Source: Hydractinia symbiolongicarpus (lineage: Eukaryota; Cnidaria; Hydrozoa; Anthoathecata; Hydractiniidae). From it: a stretch of 64,000 nucleotides of DNA. The notes beneath the pieces were generated by a model. The model made no database searches, was not told the DNA's origin, and worked only from the letters and a program-made list of their open reading frames with translations. The translations under genes were made by a program, and so were the position numbers. Where the stretch lies: NCBI RefSeq assembly GCF_029227915.1, contig NC_079884.1:12278001-12342000 (forward strand), given 5' to 3'. This document shows, piece after piece, positions 58,352 through 64,000 of the stretch. Within the stretch, counting starts at the first letter, position 1. Each line of letters begins with the position of its first letter.

Positions 58352-61300
58352 ATGGGAACAAGAAACAGTAAATCGAAACCCACACAAGATGTTTTACAGA
58401 GTTTAAAAAACACAACTCATTGTGAGTGGAATTTTTTATTTTTTATACTTCGTCAATTTCTCGGCGTTGTAGCAAACAGCCGTCAGTAACAGTAGAGTCT
58501 TGCGCTGTACGAATATCATCCACTTTGTTCAATTGTGCACCTTTTTTGGCGGGTTAAAAACGTTTAAACAAATACTGCGGTTGTTTAAGAAACAAATACG
58601 ATTTTCTATGTAAAGTTTAAAGTCAATTCTATTTACTTCATTATCAAACTGCGCATGCCCAGTTATTACTACAAATAGAAGCATTGTTTTTCTTATGGAA
58701 AAGTATCTATATTAGTTACAAAAGGAGAATTGGTAGTTGTAGAAACGCCTTTAAAAATTAAAGTATGGCTGCTATACGGAGTTTGATTTAGCTATACGGA
58801 GTCTGCCAACGAAAGTTCTAAAAGTGGAAATATTGCAATATATGACTGTTTAAAACTATTTCCGAAAAAATAAAAAGACAAGCACCTCATTTTCCTACTT
58901 TTTACCCATCGTAAACATACGAGGTATATATATTGTAGTTATACGGAGTTTGGGAACATTTTTTTTTATTTTATTATTATTATATATATTTCGCCAGTAT
59001 AAAAGTATGCATATATTATAAAATACAATGCTAGTTGGAATATAATAACGGCAGGAGCAAGTAGAAGACACAACGTGTCTTATCATTAGTTTGATTGCAA
59101 AAAAAAGGATTATGGTATACAGATTGTGAGATACCGAGATTATGTTATGCAGAATTCGCTTTGGGGAGCATGCAGAATTTGCTATAAGGAGCATGCCATA
59201 CGGAGTATGCTATACGGACTATGCCATACGGAGTATTCTATACGGAGTATGCCATACGGAGTGTGACATGCTTCATATACGAAGTATGCTATAGGGAGTG
59301 TGACATGCTTACTATACTGAGTGTGACAGGCTTAGTATATGGAATGTGACATGCTTAGTATACGGAGTGTGACATGCTTAGTATACGGAGTATGACAGAC
59401 TTAATATACGAAGTATGCTATACGGAGTGTGACAGGCTTAGTATACGGAGTGTTCCATGCTAAGTATGCGGAGTGTGACATGTTTGGTAGGAACAGAATT
59501 CGATGTATTGTTAATGAGTTAAGGTTTACAATGGCTGGTATAAAAGTACACAATTTTAAAGTTACATAATAAAAAGTCATTGATTGTATGGTTAGTTTTA
59601 TTGCATACAGAAACATACAAAACAAAGTTATAAAGCTTAGAATGAAAATATTGGAAGCCATAAAAATAAACTTCATACAAAACGCAAATAGTAAACTTCA
59701 TCATACAGTTGGACTGTCGGTAACTCGAACACCGGTTAACTCGGACTTTTATTAGCTGGAAATGTTATCTACGGTAATTGGTACTCTGCATGCTTGTCTC
59801 ATATTTTAGACGTTTTTCTTCTTACACAAATTATTTGCTTGTTTTAGGCACAATTTTCTAAACTGGAATAGCCAGAGCTATGCCCAGAGTAACTTTTTAA
59901 TAAGAATGCTTAGTTTACACTTCGACGCTCATGCTGCATTCGCTAATGTCTAGCGGCTTTGAGATATTTAAATATTTCCGTCTATACGGAGTAAACATGT
60001 CGCTATACGAAGTTATACTCCGTATACGCATGCCTATACGGAGCCGTACTCCGTATAGCTGCACACTGCAAATGGAACATATATAAATGATTTTATTCAG
60101 TGTTCATAACACATGTAAGAAAGACTTATACAAAAATTATTATTAATTGCGAAAATATTTGATGATACTTCTTTAAAATTTTTTACAACATCGGTGAAAC
60201 ACAATTTCAGTGTAATATCACCAGACCGATGATGAAAAAACCTATTTTCTTTCAAGTTCAAACCTGCTTAATTTTAATAGGGTCAGTTTTTTATAATAAC
60301 TTTTTACTTTTTATGCTTTTTTAGCGTTGTGCACTCATAATTTTGTTCTTATATATAGTCTGTGAAGGTGTTCAAACATCAGCCTTTCTAATTTCATTTA
60401 TTTCTTGTTCGCAAAAAACTCCCAACATGAACTACCCTGTGCCTGCTCTAAGCTGGAAAACTCGGTTTCATGTGGGCAATTTATATTTTGTTTGTGATTG
60501 TATGCTCCCATACACAAATCGCAGTTACCTTTAAAGAGAAATTTATAAGAAAATGAGAACAAAATTTATATATGTAAATTAAGTCACATCCAACTGCAAT
60601 ACAAACCATGTCGGCGAATACATGCCAACGTAAATCGAGAATTTTTGTTAACACCTGGGCATTTACTTCGGCCATTTGCAGTGTCAACGATGTAAATTAT
60701 AAAGGCTAAACGTGTATAATGTGGTCTGGATTTTCAGCTTACGGAAAAACATATATATGTCCCAGTTATAATATAGATGTAAAAAACTATTACAACATAG
60801 TATATATATAAGTGAGCAATGCGGAAATCTTGGAAATAACGTTTTTAAAAAAATAGTCTATGGCTTATCACCTGCATTTTTTAGCCTGTCAATTTGCGAT
60901 TTTTGGGGTATGGAAATATAAACACCATTGTGTCACAATGAAACATGTCTAGCTAGCTACTATATAATGGGGTTAACTGTAGAAGTGGAAAAGTGATTTT
61001 ACGAAATTCTCAAGTATAATTTTATCCAATTAAAGCCTGAAAAAATATTTTGTAAGTTTACCAAGCAAGTTCAAGTTTATTTACCAAGCAAGTTCAACAA
61101 AGTGCCCAAGCTTTCCGTTAAAAAATCTTAAAGTTACCGAAATAGTTAATTAAAACCCTTGTAAAAAAAAAAAGAATAAAAGGCTACCTACGTCCAGTTG
61201 GCTGACTATTAACCCAACTAAAAATTTGCTTTTCTGGTAGCTAGCTAGCTTTAACTATTCTAAAGCTAGCTAGCTTGGTGACTAGACAAAAGGCATGTGC

Positions 61301-62508
61301 AGATCAGCTAAAAGACACCAGCTAGCTAATCAAAATACAATAATTGTTACCTCATATCCAGTATGCTATAATGTATACTACTCTGGCGTTCCCACCAACA
61401 GCAAGCCAACCCCAAACCCAAAGGACACGATGCGCACAACCAGAATTCAAAGTGCTTTTGGTCATAGTCCAAAGCTTTGACCAGGAATGTAGAATACTAG
61501 AAAATTGTGAAGATCAGATTTTTTACAATCTGTACTCTTATAGTTGTAAACAAAACGAAGCTTTCCTATTGGTTTTTCAAGTAATAACAGTGACAGGGTC
61601 TGCGCAAACATTTTAGCCTAAAGTCTAAATATTACAACCTCGTGTATCCAGCCTAGCTGCACTGTCTCTCTGTGTATCCCTCAAGGCGATTTTAAAGATT
61701 CCGCCTGGCGTAGCGGTCGGCGGAAATCAATAAAAAAGCAATTGTTTTTAACTTCTGTAATGTTTCTTTTAAAAAGACATAAAAACGTAATAATGGCTCG
61801 ATAAAGTTTAAATGAAATTTATAAAACAAATCTCATCATTTTCGTTGCTAGTACAACGAGGATTTTTCTTGTCTTTACTGGAATACGTTTATTTTCTTCT
61901 TTTTTCTTTAGTTTCTGAAAAAGAGCTTCAATTATGGTAAGCTGTATCGCATTTTTTTTTTGTTGAGCCTTCATTATTTACTACAAATTTTTGAACAGAA
62001 AGTTTTCTTTCAAAGATTAGTCAAATTAATTAGACATGTTTTTTATGACCATGTATACCATCGTTGTGTAGGTATAAAGGATTTATAAAAGATTGTCCTA
62101 GTGGAAAGCTGAGTAAAGATGTAAGTTTTTGTTTGTTTGTTGTCTGGTTCGTTCGTTCGTTCGTTCGTTCGTTCGTTCGTTCGTTCGTTCGTTCGTTCGT
62201 TCGTTCGTTCGTTCGTTCGTTCGTTCGTTCGTTCGTTCGTTCGTTCGTTCGTTCGTTCGTTCGTTCGTTCGTTCGTTCGTTCGTTCGTTCGTTCGTTCGT
62301 TCGTTCGTTCGTTAGTTCGTTCGTTCGTTCGTTCGTTCGTTCGTTCGTTCGTTTGTTCGTTCTCAGATTGATTGGTGTTAATATCAAACAATCGTAGTTT
62401 ATTCTTTCTTTTTCGTAGGAGTTTCACCGTATTTACAAGCAATTCTTCCCATATGGAGACGCTAGCAAATTTTCCATGTTTGTTTTTGGTGTTTTTGATC
62501 AAAACCAA
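58352..62508 (+). CDS. NCS1: Frequenin/NCS-1-like neuronal calcium sensor, 5' part (exons 1-4)
   Basis: Exons: 58352-58421, 61912-61936 (only 25 nt), 62072-62120, 62419-62508; phases 1, 0, 0 join cleanly to 78 residues; the gene continues beyond the window. NCS proteins are EF-hand calcium sensors with a Ca-dependent N-myristoyl switch. MGTRNSKSK is a myristoylation motif. Residues 24-53 have [19 protein letters not shown], the family's inactive first EF-hand with the Cys-Pro insert, then [17 protein letters not shown] and FGVFDQNQ, the start of EF2. FVFGVFDQN points to NCS-1/frequenin rather than VILIP/hippocalcin, but paralogy cannot be settled. No EF2-EF4 exon was found up to 64000. Confidence 0.82.
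58772..60058. mobile_element. Non-autonomous transposon built of TATACGGAGT motifs, CTG target duplication
   Basis: CTATACGGAGT begins at 58772 and its inverse ACTCCGTATAG ends at 60058, with CTG flanking both sides (58769-58771, 60059-60061). TATACGGAGT-type motifs recur more than 20 times: in direct orientation at 58790, then densely from ~59150 to 59480, and in both orientations at 59990-60058. No transposase frame. It lies in intron 1 of the NCS-1-like gene. A Tigger-like end (CAGTTGGACTGTCGGTAACTCGAAC) at 59706 is probably a nested fragment. The superfamily is not identified. Confidence 0.6.
59160..59490. repeat. Minisatellite of TATACGGAGTGTGACATGCTTAG units
   Basis: Units of ~23-25 bp alternate two forms, GTATACGGAGTGTGACATGCTTA and CTATACGGAGTATGCCATACGGAG, roughly 14 copies, internal to the element at 58772-60058. 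Confidence 0.75.
61238..61330. repeat. GCTAGC-rich patch with inverted repeat
   Basis: GCTAGCTAGCTTTA and its complement TAAAGCTAGCTAGC face each other across ~8 nt; more AGCTAGCT follows at 61318. Confidence 0.65.
62147..62361. repeat. (TTCG)n microsatellite, ~215 bp
   Basis: About 53 TTCG units with two single-base interruptions (near 62313 and 62353) in intron 3 of the NCS-1-like gene, starting 27 bp after exon 3 and ending ~57 bp before exon 4. Open frames through it on both strands are by-products of the 4-bp repeat. Confidence 0.95.
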
Positions 62509-64000
62509 GTAAGATTTTCCATGACTATAATGATAATTTATGTTGATTTTTACATCGCATAATTTTATCTTTTATGGTTCAGGTTTAATATACCTTAATG
62601 GAATTAGTTATCACGAAATTTGCGAATTTTTCTCAAATTGTTCTAGATTTACGTAGAACTATATATAATATAAATGTGACTTTCAACTTCAACATTCTTT
62701 ATTTCTCCTAAATTGAGAAACAAAATGTCACTAATTCCTTTTTTTCGCGAAGTTTGTGAAATTTAGTTCTCGAAATATGAGGACATCGTTGGAAAGCTTA
62801 TAATTCACAGAATATTATAGAATATGAAAAAATATGGAAAAAGGGAAAATATAAAATAAACATTTTTTGTCTTACTTATTTTCACTAAAATTTAATTTGT
62901 TTGTAAACTTCAAATATCTCGAAAGCAATTTTTCCGTTTGTGAATATGGAGACAAAGCTAAAATAATAATGTTAAGAGCATACTGAGTTCTCAAACAGTG
63001 TCTGTTTCTCCATAAATCTTTTGTACAGTTGATGATGTGGCAGCACCACTTACACTATACCTTGTTAATCCACGTTGAGTTTCGCATACCTTTTTGCAGT
63101 GAGAACACTGGAGTTCTGCAGAAAGAACAGCGTCACTACTTCCTCAACTATTTGTCCAACTTCTTTAATAAAATGTGTATCGTTTTCAAAATATTCGCCT
63201 CGAGTTGTAACAAAACAGCATCAAAATATTTACCTCCAAAGTAACTTTCTGTGCGTCGGTTATTATGTTTATTTTTGATGCATTAATGCTCCGGTCACCT
63301 CATTTTTAACAACATAATTTATACATACAAAAAGGGGCCAAAGATACCAGGCTATCTTTTTCTTATCACTGTCATAATTGGATTTGTGTTTGAGTCACTT
63401 CGCCTAAACTTTTTAAATTGCTCAAAACCATTTTATTATAATCGCCTCATGGAGATCAGTCTTTATCTTATTTTGCAAAAATGTCCGTTTTTATTTAACT
63501 CAGTATTTGTCTCTCTAGACATTGCAACATTTTTTTCCGTTGCTTTTTTGTACAAGATGTGTTTCCAACAAAGTCATGACGGCGACTGTTGGGTAGCAGT
63601 TGCTCCAGGCTTTTTATGTTAATGGGAATCGACCTTAGACTGTTGCTGGATTATGGACAATTCATTTAATTTATCACATCCACATTCGATTTTTTTTTTT
63701 AAGACTCTGTTTATCATTTTATACTAACAAAAAAAAATTCGGGGATGCAGTGGATACAAAAAAAAAAGACTTACCTCTTTTGATGTCTTTCCGTTCTTGA
63801 AAGTATCAAAACACGTTTTATTAAACTTTTTTCTGTTTTTTTTTTTTTCTAATTTGATTGCCCTCTAATGATTATTTTCCAAACTCGCTGTTATCTCTCC
63901 GCATTACAAAGGTAAAATAAATATCTTTCCAGAGATTGACACGCAAAACAAAGCGATATCACTGGCCAATTCTAAATGCGGCTTTTGAGGATGAACGAAG
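62509..64000 (+). other. Intron 4 of the NCS-1-like gene, no exon found
   Basis: No EF-hand coding sequence seen. 62590-62770 has TTATCACGAAATTTGCGAA and TTTTTCGCGAAGTTTGTGAA motifs reminiscent of the MITE at 52530. The frames at 63029 and 63386 have no domain or splice support. Confidence 0.4.

Noticed and set aside
62043-62508. Long open frames on both strands through the TTCG repeat
   Set aside because: A 4-bp repeat without stops is open in every frame; real exons 3 and 4 of the NCS-1-like gene flank it.

Overview
This 64 kb window is intron-rich, AT-rich animal DNA. The best guess is a cnidarian, possibly a hydrozoan. The grounds are the host gene set, a mobile-element fragment carrying small ORF families that I associate from memory with cnidarian genomes, several tRNA-derived SINEs, and short GCTAGC-rich patches. 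Species cannot be fixed from the sequence.

Layout. 1-2630 is a minus-strand LINE-type retrotransposon. ORF1 has a coiled coil and an SGNH-esterase domain; ORF2 starts with an apurinic-type endonuclease and runs off the left edge before the reverse transcriptase. 2700-4815 is a compact remnant of a multi-gene mobile element with small, overlapping, partly broken ORFs on both strands that converge on a hairpin. 5080-5609 is a pogo/Tigger-like MITE. 5.6-23.9 kb is mostly non-coding. It holds one orphan first coding exon (5937-6084), a decayed LINE (11045-12345), a 161-aa orphan single-pass membrane protein (14317-14802), SINEs, foldback elements and two related ~53-bp tandem arrays.

Three host genes were assembled by hand from splice sites and reading phase. 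(1) 24070-50306 (+) is a 51-exon gene for a ~1931-residue coiled-coil protein with an N-terminal CM1 (gamma-tubulin complex-binding) motif: the CDK5RAP2/PDE4DIP/centrosomin family. (2) 51217-54333 (+) is IMMP1L, the mitochondrial inner membrane protease subunit 1, in six exons (162 aa) with an intact Ser/Lys dyad. (3) 58352-62508 (+) holds the first four coding exons (78 aa) of a frequenin/NCS-1-like N-myristoylated calcium sensor; its remaining exons lie beyond the right edge.

The genes act in unrelated processes: centrosome and microtubule nucleation, mitochondrial protein processing, and calcium signalling. All three are on the same strand. IMMP1L and the orphan exon at 5937 begin only 3 and 7 nt after a splice-acceptor-like site, which would fit spliced-leader trans-splicing. 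The most notable observations are a canonical -1 ribosomal slippery heptamer (T TTT TTA) exactly where LINE ORF1 and ORF2 overlap, a strongly modular exon structure in the centrosomal gene, a diverged ~100-bp tandem array in its largest intron, a transposon built of TATACGGAGT motifs in the NCS-1-like first intron, and a long intronic hairpin.
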